64,000 nt of DNA from Microbulbifer hydrolyticus (GTDB taxonomy: Bacteria; Pseudomonadota; Gammaproteobacteria; Pseudomonadales; Cellvibrionaceae), in assembly GCF_009931115.1 (NCBI RefSeq), contig NZ_CP047491.1, positions 3,485,501 to 3,549,500 on the forward strand. The letters are read 5' to 3'. A program made the translations under genes and the position numbers. This document shows, piece by piece, positions 9,228 through 18,344 of the stretch. Position 1 is the first letter of the stretch; each line of letters opens with the position of its first letter. Under the pieces are notes generated by a model. The model was not told where the DNA came from and did not search any database. It saw nothing but the letters and a program-made list of their open reading frames with translations.

Positions 9228-10718
9228 GTGAGCAAACCCGGCCCCAGCAAGAAATCCCTCAAGCAACTCCACCTGCAGCATCATTACGCAGACCTTGGGG
9301 AGGTATTCGGCACCTTTACCGCCCCCACGCCGATACGCAATCCACATATCATTCATATCAATAAATCGGTGATGCGCCTGCTGGGCATTGATCCGGCCGA
9401 GGCAGATAATCCCGACTGGGCGCAGCTGACTTCGGGAAACAAGCTGTTTTCCGGCAGTAAGCCTTTCGCCATGAAATATACCGGCCACCAGTTCGGTGGC
9501 TACAACCCGGAGCTGGGTGATGGCCGCGCGTTGTTATTGGGCGAAGTGGAAAACGAAGGCAAACGCTGGGATCTTCACCTGAAGGGCGCCGGGAAAACTC
9601 CCTACTCCCGCTTTGGCGATGGTCGCGCGGTATTGCGCTCGACCATTCGCGAATACCTGGCCGGGGAAGCGCTGACGGCGCTGGGCATCCGCAGTACCCG
9701 CGCACTCTGTATTGCGGGAAGCAGTGAACCGGTTGCGCGGGAAACAATGGAAACCGGCGCGGCTCTGATACGTGTGGCCCGGAGTCATATTCGTTTCGGG
9801 CATTTCGAGTACCTCTTTTACACGCGCCAGCTGGAGGCGCAGAAGAAACTCGTGGAGTTTGTGTGCGCAGAGTTTTTGCCAGAGTCGATCGACAAACCCA
9901 TTCAGGATCAGGCGGAAGCACTGCTGCGTTTTACCGTACGGCGCAGTGCCGAACTGGCGGCAGGCTGGCAGTCGGTGGGTTTCGCCCACGGGGTACTGAA
10001 CACGGATAATATGTCGATCATTGGCGATACCTTTGATTTCGGCCCTTACGGTTTCCTGGACGACTACGAGCCGGGCTTTATCTGCAACCACTCCGACCAC
10101 ACCGGCCGCTATGCATTTGATGCGCAGCCGGGCGTGGTGCTGTGGAACCTGAACGCCCTGGCCCATGCATTTTCTTCCCTGCTGGATACGGAAGTACTGA
10201 AAGACTGCCTCGGGCAGTTTCAGCCGCTGCTGATCGAGCATTACGCGGAATTGATGCGGGCGAAGATGGGCCTGGCGGCGGAGGACGATGGCGATCAGCA
10301 GCTGTGTGCCGACCTGTTGCAGCTGCTGGAGCAGGGACGCGTGGACTACTCGCTGTTTTTCCGCGCCCTCAGCCACTACAGCGGCGAGCGCCCCGCGGCC
10401 ACACTGGAATCACTGGTCCCGCCATCGGAGCACGACGCGCTGGGGAGCTGGTTGCGGCGCTACGACCAGCGCCTGCAAAAAGAGACGCGCCCCGCGCAGG
10501 ACCGCAGTCGCGCGATGCTGGCAACCAATCCCAAGTTTGTGCTGCGCAACTACCTGGCGCAACGCGTCATCGAGGCCGCAGAGGCTGGCGATTACCAGCC
10601 CCTGGGGATTCTCTTTGACCTGCTGCAGGCACCGTTTGCAGAGCACCCCGGGTTCGAGGCATGGGCGGAAGCGCCGACCGACGCCGGCAAGCATTTGCCG
10701 ATCAGCTGCTCTTCCTGA
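9228..10718 (+). CDS. selO: Protein adenylyltransferase SelO (YdiU family)
   Basis: Pseudokinase-fold enzyme that transfers AMP from ATP to protein hydroxyl groups, linked to redox stress. It has 496 residues, in the usual range. Key stretches are GHQFGGYNPELGDGRALLLG, KGAGKTPYSRFGDGRAVLRS, SIREYL-type IREYLAGEALTALG, and HGVLNTDNMSIIGDTFDFGP with the metal-binding DFGP. The C-terminus ends in SCSS: the position that is selenocysteine in animal SelO is an ordinary cysteine (TGC) here. The start is GTG at 9228, closely behind ppx. The last 17 bp overlap the convergent xylanase gene. Confidence 0.95.
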   Translation: MSKPGPSKKSLKQLHLQHHYADLGEVFGTFTAPTPIRNPHIIHINKSVMRLLGIDPAEADNPDWAQLTSGNKLFSGSKPFAMKYTGHQFGGYNPELGDGRALLLGEVENEGKRWDLHLKGAGKTPYSRFGDGRAVLRSTIREYLAGEALTALGIRSTRALCIAGSSEPVARETMETGAALIRVARSHIRFGHFEYLFYTRQLEAQKKLVEFVCAEFLPESIDKPIQDQAEALLRFTVRRSAELAAGWQSVGFAHGVLNTDNMSIIGDTFDFGPYGFLDDYEPGFICNHSDHTGRYAFDAQPGVVLWNLNALAHAFSSLLDTEVLKDCLGQFQPLLIEHYAELMRAKMGLAAEDDGDQQLCADLLQLLEQGRVDYSLFFRALSHYSGERPAATLESLVPPSEHDALGSWLRRYDQRLQKETRPAQDRSRAMLATNPKFVLRNYLAQRVIEAAEAGDYQPLGILFDLLQAPFAEHPGFEAWAEAPTDAGKHLPISCSS

Positions 10719-11931
10719 CTGACGTTTTCAAGCCGGCAATTGCGCGGTACGCCTGCTTGGGGTTCCCATCCCGGTCGAAGAGCAACGGGTAGTTGGTGCG
10801 CCCCCTAACCGGCCAATCATTCTTCCAGGACTCCCCGTCTGTGGTACCCCACAGGGAAACCCGGCGGATCTTGTCCTTGTGTTTCAGAAACAGACGGAAC
10901 AGCGATTCATACCGCGCCGCCAGCTCGTCCACGACATTTTGCGGAAGCCCCTCGGCGAAGGGGTTGAGTTCGTCGGAATATTCAAAATTGGTAGAGATCT
11001 CGGCCCCCATGTAGTCGTAGGCCTGGGGCAGCACATCCACATCCAGTTCGGTAATGTGCACATCCAGGCCGGCGGCGGCGATGGTTTCGATACTCGCCTC
11101 CAGCCTGGCAATTTCCGGGTCGCTAAGGTGCACGTGTGCCTGCATGCCCACGCCGTGAATGGGCATGCCGCGGCTGCGGAATTTCGTAATCTGCGCCAAC
11201 GCGAAATCCCGCTTCGCCGGTATCGTCATGTTGTAGTCGTTGTAGAGCAGCTCCGCATTCGGATCCACCTCCCGCGCCAGGTGGAAGGCGCGCGAGAAAT
11301 AGTCCTCGCCCTGGGACTTGTACCAGTGGCTCTCGCGCCACTGGCCTTCGTCGGTCACCGCCTCATTGACCACATCCCAGGCGTGGATCTTGCCGCGGTA
11401 GCGCCCGGCCAGGGTGGCGATGTGGGTTTCCATGGTTTTATTCACATCCGCCGCCGGACGCAGCCGGCCGTGGCCGTCGACAAACACCGACTCCGGTATC
11501 TGCGAGTGCCACACCAGGGTGTGGCCGATGTTGTACATGCCGTTGCGGTGGCCATAGTCGACAAAGTGGTCCGCACGCTGCCAGTCCCAGGTTTCCGCGT
11601 CCGGGTGCACCTCCTCCCACTTCATCGCGTTTTCCGCCGTAATGGCACTGAACTCCCATGCCACCAGCGCCTCGATATCCGGGTTTTGCCCCAGCAGTGT
11701 GGTGTTGGACAGGGCGGTGCCCAGCTTGAAGTCACCGGAGAGGAGCCCGGCCAGCCCGGTGCCTTCGCTCCTGCCGGAAGCTGCCTGCGCCAGCAGGCGA
11801 CCCGGCATTGCACTGCCGGTCACCAGCCCGACCGCCGCCGCGGACAGCATGGTGCGCATAAAGCGGCGCCGCTGGTGGTTCAGGTCGCCGCCCGGTTTAC
11901 CGGTTGCTGAATTAGTCACTGAATCTCTCAT
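10702..11931 (-). CDS. Endo-1,4-beta-xylanase, glycoside hydrolase family 10 (Tat-exported)
   Basis: Secreted enzyme cutting the xylan backbone. Catalytic residues are visible: acid/base Glu190 in WDVVNEA and nucleophile Glu295 in HITELDVD, together with NAMKWE and HTLVWHSQ of the GH10 barrel. The N-terminus has a Tat-type signal (RRRFMRTML, residues 21-29) followed by a hydrophobic stretch to about LLAQA, so it is probably exported folded. There is no carbohydrate-binding module. The start at 11931 has GGAAG nearby. It is divergent from the pentoside symporter and GH43 xylosidase, forming a small xylan-utilisation locus. Confidence 0.95.
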   Translation of the reverse strand: MRDSVTNSATGKPGGDLNHQRRRFMRTMLSAAAVGLVTGSAMPGRLLAQAASGRSEGTGLAGLLSGDFKLGTALSNTTLLGQNPDIEALVAWEFSAITAENAMKWEEVHPDAETWDWQRADHFVDYGHRNGMYNIGHTLVWHSQIPESVFVDGHGRLRPAADVNKTMETHIATLAGRYRGKIHAWDVVNEAVTDEGQWRESHWYKSQGEDYFSRAFHLAREVDPNAELLYNDYNMTIPAKRDFALAQITKFRSRGMPIHGVGMQAHVHLSDPEIARLEASIETIAAAGLDVHITELDVDVLPQAYDYMGAEISTNFEYSDELNPFAEGLPQNVVDELAARYESLFRLFLKHKDKIRRVSLWGTTDGESWKNDWPVRGRTNYPLLFDRDGNPKQAYRAIAGLKTSVRKSS

Positions 11932-12225
11932 CGCATTTCTTCCATCATTCGATTGTTTTGCTTATTTATTGATCGCTACGCGAAAGGATATCGCCGGGTG
12001 TAAAACGCTAGACAGCCCGGACCGCTGTGTTATAGTCAACAAGACTATTATGATAATCCGTTGAAAGCCACCACAAAATATCCGCCGGTTCAGCCTCGGC
12101 TGTGAGACGATCAACTGGATAGCAGAAACAATAACAACACCGGCTCGGGCAGCCATGCGCTTGACTCACAGACCGGTAGCGATCGAATTAGCGATCGATA
12201 AAAATAAAAAAACTGAGAGAAAACC
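11932..12225. promoter_or_regulatory. Divergent promoter region of the xylan locus with a palindrome
   Basis: 294 bp between the xylanase and the symporter genes. It contains the inverted repeat ATAGTC-AACAA-GACTAT at 12032-12048, a good size for a dimeric repressor site, next to A/T-rich promoter-like sequence. Position suggests shared sugar-responsive control of both transcripts; the nearby Nudix-type regulator (15382-16059) is a candidate, but no second copy of the motif was found at that gene. Confidence 0.4.
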
Positions 12226-13626
12226 ATGCAATCGTCAGCGATCAGTATCCGCGAGAAAATCGGCTACGGCCTGGGTGATACCGCCAGCAACATTGTGTTT
12301 CAGGTGGTGATCAATTTCCTGCTGGTGTTTTACACCGATGTGTTCGGCATCTCAGCGGCGGCCGCAGGCACCCTGCTGCTGGTGGTACGCATCTTCGACG
12401 GCATTACCGACCCGGTAGTCGGCGGCATGGCGGACCGCACCCGTTCGCGCTGGGGACGCTACCGTCCCTACCTGCTCCTGATGGCCCTGCCCTATGCCGG
12501 GCTGGCGGTGCTGGCCTTCACCACCCCGGACCTGGGGGAAAACGGCAAGCTGGTTTACGCCTATATTACCTACACCCTGCTGATGACCGTGTACACCGCG
12601 ATCAACATCCCCTACTCCGCACTCGGCGGGGTGATCACCGAAGACACCACTGAGCGCGCCTCCATCCAGTCCTACCGCTTTGCCATGGCCATGGTAGGCG
12701 GCGCACTGGTATCCGCGCTGACCCTGCCGCTGGTCAACCTGCTGGGACAGGGTGACAAAGCCTTCGGCTACCAGATGGCCATGGCGGTGATGGCCGCGGT
12801 TGCGGCCCTGTGTTTCTTTGTGTGCTTCTGGTCCACCCGCGAGCGGGTACAACCGGAGGCCGACGAGAGTGGCGCCGACAAGTTTAACGTGAAGAATTTC
12901 GCCGGGGATTTTTTCAACCTGTTCCGCAACAGCCAGTGGGCAATCCTTGCCGGGGCTACATTCTTCCTGCTGGTCCTGGTGGCCATGCGCGGCGCGGTTA
13001 CGCCTTTCTATGTGACTTACTACTTCCAGTCCGAGAGTTTGGTCAGCATGTTCGTCACCCTGCCCATGCTGGCGGGCGTGGCGGGCGCCGTGAGTACCAA
13101 CTTCCTGACCAAACGTTTCTGTAAGGTGCGACTGTTCAACTGGTCGATGATCGGCGTGATCGTTACTCACGCGGCGCTACTGCCTCTCGGGCGCAACCAG
13201 GTTTACGTGGCGCTGGCGCTGGCCATGGCCGCCAACTTCGTCCATATGATTGCCATCCCGCTGGTGTTTTCCATGGTGCCGGATGCGGTGGACTGGTTTG
13301 CCAGCAAGGGACATGCGAAAAAAATGGCCATGGCCTATTCCGGTCACCTGATGGCACTGAAACTCGGCCTCGCCGTTGGCGGTGCCTGCGCGGGCTGGCT
13401 GCTGGGTTATTTCGACTACGTACCCAACGCCGAGCAGAGCGAACGCACGCTCAACGGCATTGTCCTGATTTACGCGGCGGGCCCGGTGATCTGCACCCTG
13501 ATCACCATGGCTATTTTCCGTCGCTACCTTCTGACCAACGCGGTCATGGCAGCCGGCGAGTCCGATGTGCAGGCAGCGGATGACAACGACAACCCACCCA
13601 AAACTGCCTCTGCGGTTTCCAACTGA
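12226..13626 (+). CDS. GPH-family sugar:cation symporter (probable xyloside transporter)
   Basis: A 466-residue, roughly 12-helix inner-membrane transporter of the glycoside-pentoside-hexuronide:cation symporter family. The N-terminal EKIGYGLGDTASNIVFQ and DGITDPVVGGMADRTRSRWGRYRPY are typical of XynP/MelB-type proteins, with the latter being the conserved loop between helices 2 and 3. Just upstream of the GH43 xylosidase, it most likely imports xylobiose or other xylo-oligosaccharides released by the divergent GH10 xylanase. The substrate is inferred from context only. The C-terminal about 25 residues are hydrophilic. Confidence 0.9.
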   Translation: MQSSAISIREKIGYGLGDTASNIVFQVVINFLLVFYTDVFGISAAAAGTLLLVVRIFDGITDPVVGGMADRTRSRWGRYRPYLLLMALPYAGLAVLAFTTPDLGENGKLVYAYITYTLLMTVYTAINIPYSALGGVITEDTTERASIQSYRFAMAMVGGALVSALTLPLVNLLGQGDKAFGYQMAMAVMAAVAALCFFVCFWSTRERVQPEADESGADKFNVKNFAGDFFNLFRNSQWAILAGATFFLLVLVAMRGAVTPFYVTYYFQSESLVSMFVTLPMLAGVAGAVSTNFLTKRFCKVRLFNWSMIGVIVTHAALLPLGRNQVYVALALAMAANFVHMIAIPLVFSMVPDAVDWFASKGHAKKMAMAYSGHLMALKLGLAVGGACAGWLLGYFDYVPNAEQSERTLNGIVLIYAAGPVICTLITMAIFRRYLLTNAVMAAGESDVQAADDNDNPPKTASAVSN

Positions 13627-13651
13627 ACCTGATTGTAGAAGTAAGGACGTG

Positions 13652-15256
13652 ATGAACAATCCAATTCTGAAAGGCTTCAACCCCGACCCATCCATTATTC
13701 GGGTGGGCGAGGACTACTACATCGCCACCTCCACCTTCGAGTGGTACCCCGGCGTTCAGATTCATCACTCGAAGGATCTGGTGAACTGGCGGCTGGTCAG
13801 CCGGCCGCTGAATCGGGAAGCGCTGCTGGACATGCGCGGCAACCCCGACTCCTGCGGTGTGTGGGCGCCCTGCCTTTCCTACAGCGACGGCCTGTTTTAC
13901 CTGGTGTATACCGATGTAAAACGCTTCAATGGCAGCTTCAAGGACGCGCACAATTACATCACCACCTGCGACACCATCGATGGCGAGTGGAGCGATCCGA
14001 CGTACATCAACAGCAGTGGATTCGACCCGTCGCTGTTTCACGATGACGACGGCCGCAAATGGTTTATGAACATGGTGTGGGACCACCGCAGCGGCAAAAA
14101 CCCGTTCGGCGGTATCCTGCTGCAGGAGTATGATCCCGTTGAGAAGAAACTGGTGGGACCCATCACCAATATTTTCCGCGGTACCGAGGCGGGCCTGACC
14201 GAGGCTGCGCATATCTACCGTCGCAACGGTTACTACTACCTGCTTACCGCCGAGGGCGGCACCGGCTACGAACACCGCATGACCTTTGCCCGCTCGGAGA
14301 AAATTGAGGGGCCCTATGAAGTAGACCCGCAGGGTTATTTCCTGACGTCTGTGGATAACCCGGACCTGGTGCTGCAGCGCTCCGGTCACGGCGACTTTGT
14401 GGAGACGCCCCAGGGAGAGATTTTCGCGGTGCACCTGAGCGCCCGCCCACTGCCGGGGCTGAAGCGCAGCCCCATGGGTCGCGAGACCGCCATCCAGCGC
14501 GCAGTGTGGAGCGACGATGGCTGGCTGCGTCTGGCCCACGGCAACAACCAGCCCCGCGCCACGGTGGACGCACCGGACCTGCCCCCGCACCCCTGGCCCG
14601 AAGACCCGGCACGGGACGATTTTGACAGTGCGGAACTGCCCATGCATTACCAGTGGTTGCGCTCGCCCTATCCGAAGAATTTCTACAGCCTGGATGACCG
14701 CCCCGGCCATCTGCGCCTGTTCGGCAAGCAGTCGATTGGCAACGAGTTTGAGCAGGCGCTAATTGCGCGGCGCCAGCAGGCATTCTGCTACACGGCCACT
14801 ACCCGGGTTGAATTCGAACCGCAGACGTTCCAGCAGTTGGCCGGTATCACCTGCTATTACAACGGGCAGAAATTCCACTACCTGTATATCTCCCACGACG
14901 ACGAGCACGGCAAGCACCTGGGCATCATGAGCCACAGCGAGGGCGAGGTTACCAGTGTGCAGTTCCCGCTGGGGAATTACGGTTCCGGTGACGAGAAAGT
15001 AGTTCCGGTACCGACAGGCACACCGATTTACCTGCGCGCGCAGGTTGCCTTTGAAAAGCTGGATTTCCTCTGGTCAACCGATGGGGAAAACTGGCAGAAG
15101 GTAGGGGAAACGCTGGATTACAGCATCGTCTCCGACGAGGCGGGTCGCGGCGAGGGCGCCAGTTTTACCGGCGCTTTTGTGGGCATGGCCTGCCAGGATA
15201 TTTCCGGGGCCAACTGCCCCGCCGACTTTGATTTCTTCGAGTATCTTGAGCAGTAA
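13652..15256 (+). CDS. Glycoside hydrolase family 43 beta-xylosidase
   Basis: 534-residue cytoplasmic enzyme (no signal peptide) that releases xylose from imported xylo-oligosaccharides. The five-bladed propeller begins at once with KGFNPDPSIIRVGEDYYIA; Asp12 of NPDPS is the likely general base, Asp125 in GFDPSLF the pKa modulator and Glu184 in GLTEAAHIY the general acid. The C-terminal about 200 residues (from about LRLFGKQSIGNEF) form the beta-sandwich seen in XynB-type GH43 enzymes. The ATG at 13652 follows GTAAGGACGTG; the longer in-frame start would overlap the symporter gene. Same operon as the symporter (25 bp gap). Confidence 0.94.
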   Translation: MNNPILKGFNPDPSIIRVGEDYYIATSTFEWYPGVQIHHSKDLVNWRLVSRPLNREALLDMRGNPDSCGVWAPCLSYSDGLFYLVYTDVKRFNGSFKDAHNYITTCDTIDGEWSDPTYINSSGFDPSLFHDDDGRKWFMNMVWDHRSGKNPFGGILLQEYDPVEKKLVGPITNIFRGTEAGLTEAAHIYRRNGYYYLLTAEGGTGYEHRMTFARSEKIEGPYEVDPQGYFLTSVDNPDLVLQRSGHGDFVETPQGEIFAVHLSARPLPGLKRSPMGRETAIQRAVWSDDGWLRLAHGNNQPRATVDAPDLPPHPWPEDPARDDFDSAELPMHYQWLRSPYPKNFYSLDDRPGHLRLFGKQSIGNEFEQALIARRQQAFCYTATTRVEFEPQTFQQLAGITCYYNGQKFHYLYISHDDEHGKHLGIMSHSEGEVTSVQFPLGNYGSGDEKVVPVPTGTPIYLRAQVAFEKLDFLWSTDGENWQKVGETLDYSIVSDEAGRGEGASFTGAFVGMACQDISGANCPADFDFFEYLEQ

Positions 15257-15335
15257 AAGGCTGGTTGAAATCAAGGCCTGAAAACTTCCCAGTTTTCAGG
15301 AGCTACTGGTGAGTAGTCTCTCTCAAAGACCTGTT

Positions 15336-15365
15336 GCCCGGAGCCTGACCGCTCCGGGCTTTTTT
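15336..15365 (+). terminator. Intrinsic terminator of the xyloside operon
   Basis: GCCCGGAGC / GCTCCGGGC nine-base stem, six-base loop, followed by six T. A second hairpin without a T-run (CCTGAAAAC / GTTTTCAGG) lies just before it at about 15276-15301. Confidence 0.85.
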
Positions 15366-15381
15366 GTTGTTCCCGCACGTC

Positions 15382-16059
15382 CTACACTTCGAATACGAAG
15401 CCCTGCTCGGTCAGGTCCTTGTAGACCCTGAGGTCGAACCGGTACAGGTTTGCCGCGCGATAGCTCACCCCGGACTGTTTCTCATCGGTGGAGACCAGCA
15501 GGTTCATTTTCATCATCTTGCGACGAAAATTGGGCTTGTCGAGGGTGATATCCAGCACCGCCTCATACAAACGCTGCAGTTCCAGCAGGGTAAATTTTTC
15601 CGGCAACAGATTGAAGCCGATAGGTTCGTGGCGCACCTTGTGTTTGAGCCGCGCCAGCGCCGCTGTCAGTATCCGCTGATGATCAAAAATCAGCTCCGGG
15701 GTTTCCCGCACATTCACCCATTGCGCGTCCATTTCTGACTTACCCGCTGACAATACATGTGCATCGGAACGTACCAGGGCAAAGAAAGCCACGGTGATAA
15801 TACGCTCACCGGGATGCCGGGTTAGCTCGCTGAAGGCGTGCAGCTGTTCGAGGAAAATATCTTTGACGCCGGTGCGATCCTGCAGCACCCGGCTGGCGGC
15901 CTGTTCCAGGGTTTCGTCCAGCTGCAGCCAATCTCCCGGCAGCCCCCAGCGGCCGCGACTTTCGCCCTCGCCGTGTTTGACGATCAGCACTTTCAGCTCG
16001 CCGTCGTCGAAGCCAAAAATGACATTGTCCACTGTAAGTGCGTGTTTCGGGGTATCCAT
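15382..16059 (-). CDS. Nudix-type transcriptional regulator (NrtR-like)
   Basis: A Nudix domain (VDNVIFGFDDGELKVLIVKH to about residue 135) is followed by a winged-helix domain (FTLLELQRLYEAVLDITLDK, RKMMK, VSYRAANLYRFD), the NrtR-family architecture. The Nudix box is degenerate: it reads GDWLQLDETLEQAASRVLQD, with the catalytic REUXEE core lost, as expected when the fold senses a ligand rather than hydrolyses it. The ATG at 16059 gives 225 residues; an ATG at 16101 would add 14. Placed after the xylan genes, it may regulate them, as Nudix regulators do for pentose pathways in other bacteria (inference). Confidence 0.85.
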   Translation of the reverse strand: MDTPKHALTVDNVIFGFDDGELKVLIVKHGEGESRGRWGLPGDWLQLDETLEQAASRVLQDRTGVKDIFLEQLHAFSELTRHPGERIITVAFFALVRSDAHVLSAGKSEMDAQWVNVRETPELIFDHQRILTAALARLKHKVRHEPIGFNLLPEKFTLLELQRLYEAVLDITLDKPNFRRKMMKMNLLVSTDEKQSGVSYRAANLYRFDLRVYKDLTEQGFVFEV

Positions 16060-16294
16060 ATTTCTATTAGAGAGATCCGCTTGTGGCCATGTCTCCGGCA
16101 TACACTTCGCCGGCGCGTTATTTTAATTGCGTAAAACTGCGGATTATTCCACAGATACCGGTACTTGGCAGCGCCAGCGATATTTCGCTCCGGCACCGGC
16201 ACCGTGAACATCTACACTAAAATGGAAGCCCCGAGGCAGAAACCGACCAGATAAGGTGTTATGGTCACACCTTGTTTTAGCGATGGACCCCACT

Positions 16295-16708
16295 ATGAAG
16301 ACTCTACTCATTGCCTTTACATCCCTGTTGTTTACCACCCAGCTGGCGTTTGCCGATGTGGTGGGACGCTGGAAGACCATTGACGACGAAACCGGACAGG
16401 CCAAGTCAATCGTCGAGATCTACGAACAGGACGGCAAGTACTTCGGGCGCGTTGTGGATCTGCTGATGAAACCGGACGATACCGTGTGCGACGCCTGTCC
16501 GGGCGACAAGAAAGGCAAGAAGATTGTTGGCATGAATATCGTCACCAATATGGTGAAGAAAGGCGACGTCTACGAGGGCGGCCAGATTCTCGACCCGACT
16601 AAAGGCAAGGTCTACGACTGCAAGATGTGGGAAGAAAACGGCAACCTGATGGTGCGAGGATACCTCGGGTTCTTCTATCGCACGCAGACCTGGTATCCGG
16701 CCAAATAG
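16295..16708 (+). CDS. DUF2147 domain-containing exported protein
   Basis: 137 residues with a clear signal peptide (MKTLLIAFTSLLFTTQLAFA). The mature part matches DUF2147: VVGRWKTIDDETGQAKSIVE at the N-terminus, a CDACPG dicysteine turn, the GKKIVGMNIV segment and LMVRGYLGFFYRTQTW at the end. The family is a small periplasmic beta-barrel of lipocalin-like type with no proven function. Upstream in-frame ATGs (16256, 16283) would spoil the signal peptide, so 16295 is preferred. It stands alone and converges on the EmrB-like gene. Confidence 0.9.
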   Translation: MKTLLIAFTSLLFTTQLAFADVVGRWKTIDDETGQAKSIVEIYEQDGKYFGRVVDLLMKPDDTVCDACPGDKKGKKIVGMNIVTNMVKKGDVYEGGQILDPTKGKVYDCKMWEENGNLMVRGYLGFFYRTQTWYPAK

Positions 16709-16711
16709 GCA

Positions 16712-16808
16712 CGCGCTCCCCGGGAGCGCTGGTGGCGGCCGGGCACAGGGCCGCCAATGGGCTTCCAGTGGATAGCGCTAAGCTCCCACCGCAACGAACG
16801 TTGCGGTG
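16712..16808. repeat. Three stacked hairpins between convergent genes
   Basis: The spacer between the DUF2147 gene and the EmrB-like gene holds three consecutive palindromes: CGCTCCCCGGGAGCG, TGGCGGCC / GGGCCGCCA, and CACCGCAACG-AA-CGTTGCGGTG (16787-16808). None has a long T-run. They may act as two-sided transcription or RNA-stability elements. Confidence 0.5.
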
Positions 16809-16810
16809 CG

Positions 16811-18337
16811 TCATCCATGCCGGTCCGGATTTCTCAACAAAAACACCAGCGGCATCGCCAGCATGTTGATCCACATCAGCATCTGAAAATCATTCACGTA
16901 GGCGATTTCCGCGGCCTGCCGCGTTACCTCTTCCATTAACGCACCCGGTAGCGCCGCGATCGAGTCGGCCGCCGGCAGGCCGTTCAATGTTCCCGCTGGC
17001 AACTGCACCCGTTCACCCAGTTGCTGCTGGTTGATCCACAGGTTGCGCGTCAGTGCCGCCATGACGATGGACACGCCGATACTGCTGCCCAGGTTCCGCG
17101 ACAGGCTGAACAACGCCGTCGCCTCACCGCGGAAACGCGGTTCAAGTGTCGCGTAGGCCAGGGTGGAAATCGGAACAAAAACCAGCCCCAGCCCGAGTCC
17201 CTGCACCACCCCGGTATAAATAAGGTCACGCTGGCCCACCTGCAGGTTAAACCCGGTCATTTCCCACAGGGAAAAGGACACCAGTCCCATCCCCAGCAGA
17301 ATCAGCGCGCGCGCATCAAACCGTTGCATCAGCTTGCCGACCACCATCATGGATATCATGGTACCGACACCGCGCGGCATCAGGACCAGGCCGGTGGTAA
17401 CCACCGGGTAGCCTTTCCACTGCTGCAAAAACGGCGGCAGCAGCGCCATGGTGGCGAGAAGGATAATGCCCACGATAAAAATGAAAATGAGCCCGGAGAC
17501 ATAATTGCGGTCGCGAAAAAGTTCCGGTGACAGGAACGGTGTGGACGTGGTGCGCGAATGCACCAAAAACAGGTACAACCCCAGTACCGCGGCAATGGCG
17601 TACAGCTGGATTTCCAGCGCCTCGAACCACTCCACCTGCTCACCGCGGTCCAGCAACATTTGCAACGCACCCACTGCGAGCGCCAACAGGCCAAAGCCAA
17701 GACCATCAAAACGCTGCCTGCGGGTTTCACTTTCCGGCACACAGAAATAGATCCCGAGCATGGAAAGAATGCCGAATGGCAGGTTGATGTAAAACACCCA
17801 GCGCCACGAGTAATACTCGGTGAGCCAGCCACCCAGTGTGGGGCCGAGCACCGGCCCGATCATCACACCCACGCCCCAGATACTCATGGCGGATGCATGT
17901 CGCTCTTTGGGGAAGGTGTCCAGCAAGGTGGCCTGGGACAACGGCACCAGCGACGCACCGAACAGCCCCTGCAGCAGTCGCCACAGGATCATTTCGTTCA
18001 GGCTGCCAGCCTGGCCGCACAGCATCGAGGTAACGGTAAAGCCACCCACAGACCACAGGAAAACCTGTCGGCGGCCGAAACGCTGTGCCAGGTACCCCAC
18101 CGGTGGTGTCATGATCGCCGCGGCGACAATGTAGGAGGTAAGCACCCAGGTGATCTGGTCACTGCCAGCACCGAGGCTGCCCTGCATGTGCGGCAGCGCC
18201 ACATTGGCGATGGTGGTATCCAGCACCTGCATGATGGTGGCAAGCATGATGCTGACGGTGATCATTGCCTCGCCGCCAAATGCCCTGCGCTGTGTGCCCG
18301 GCGCCGTGATGGTGCCGGCCTGTGCCTGCTGACTCAT
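16811..18337 (-). CDS. DHA2 family efflux permease (EmrB-like)
   Basis: 508-residue, about 14-helix proton-driven drug exporter of the major facilitator superfamily. Signs are the N-terminal ITVSIMLATIMQVLDTTIANVA-type segment, motif A-like YLAQRFGRRQVFLWS, and the APGV-type VIGPVLGPTLGGWLTEYYSWRW region. With the EmrA-like adaptor seven bases upstream it should form a tripartite pump using a TolC-type outer-membrane channel encoded elsewhere. Third gene of a marR-emrA-emrB-like operon; substrates are unknown. Confidence 0.92.
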   Translation of the reverse strand: MSQQAQAGTITAPGTQRRAFGGEAMITVSIMLATIMQVLDTTIANVALPHMQGSLGAGSDQITWVLTSYIVAAAIMTPPVGYLAQRFGRRQVFLWSVGGFTVTSMLCGQAGSLNEMILWRLLQGLFGASLVPLSQATLLDTFPKERHASAMSIWGVGVMIGPVLGPTLGGWLTEYYSWRWVFYINLPFGILSMLGIYFCVPESETRRQRFDGLGFGLLALAVGALQMLLDRGEQVEWFEALEIQLYAIAAVLGLYLFLVHSRTTSTPFLSPELFRDRNYVSGLIFIFIVGIILLATMALLPPFLQQWKGYPVVTTGLVLMPRGVGTMISMMVVGKLMQRFDARALILLGMGLVSFSLWEMTGFNLQVGQRDLIYTGVVQGLGLGLVFVPISTLAYATLEPRFRGEATALFSLSRNLGSSIGVSIVMAALTRNLWINQQQLGERVQLPAGTLNGLPAADSIAALPGALMEEVTRQAAEIAYVNDFQMLMWINMLAMPLVFLLRNPDRHG

Positions 18338-18344
18338 AATGCGG

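Noticed and set aside
10640..10720. Possible selenocysteine at the C-terminus of SelO, next to a SelD-like gene in the same window
   Set aside because: The codon is TGC (Cys) and the TGA after SCSS is the ordinary stop; no SECIS-like hairpin was needed or seen.
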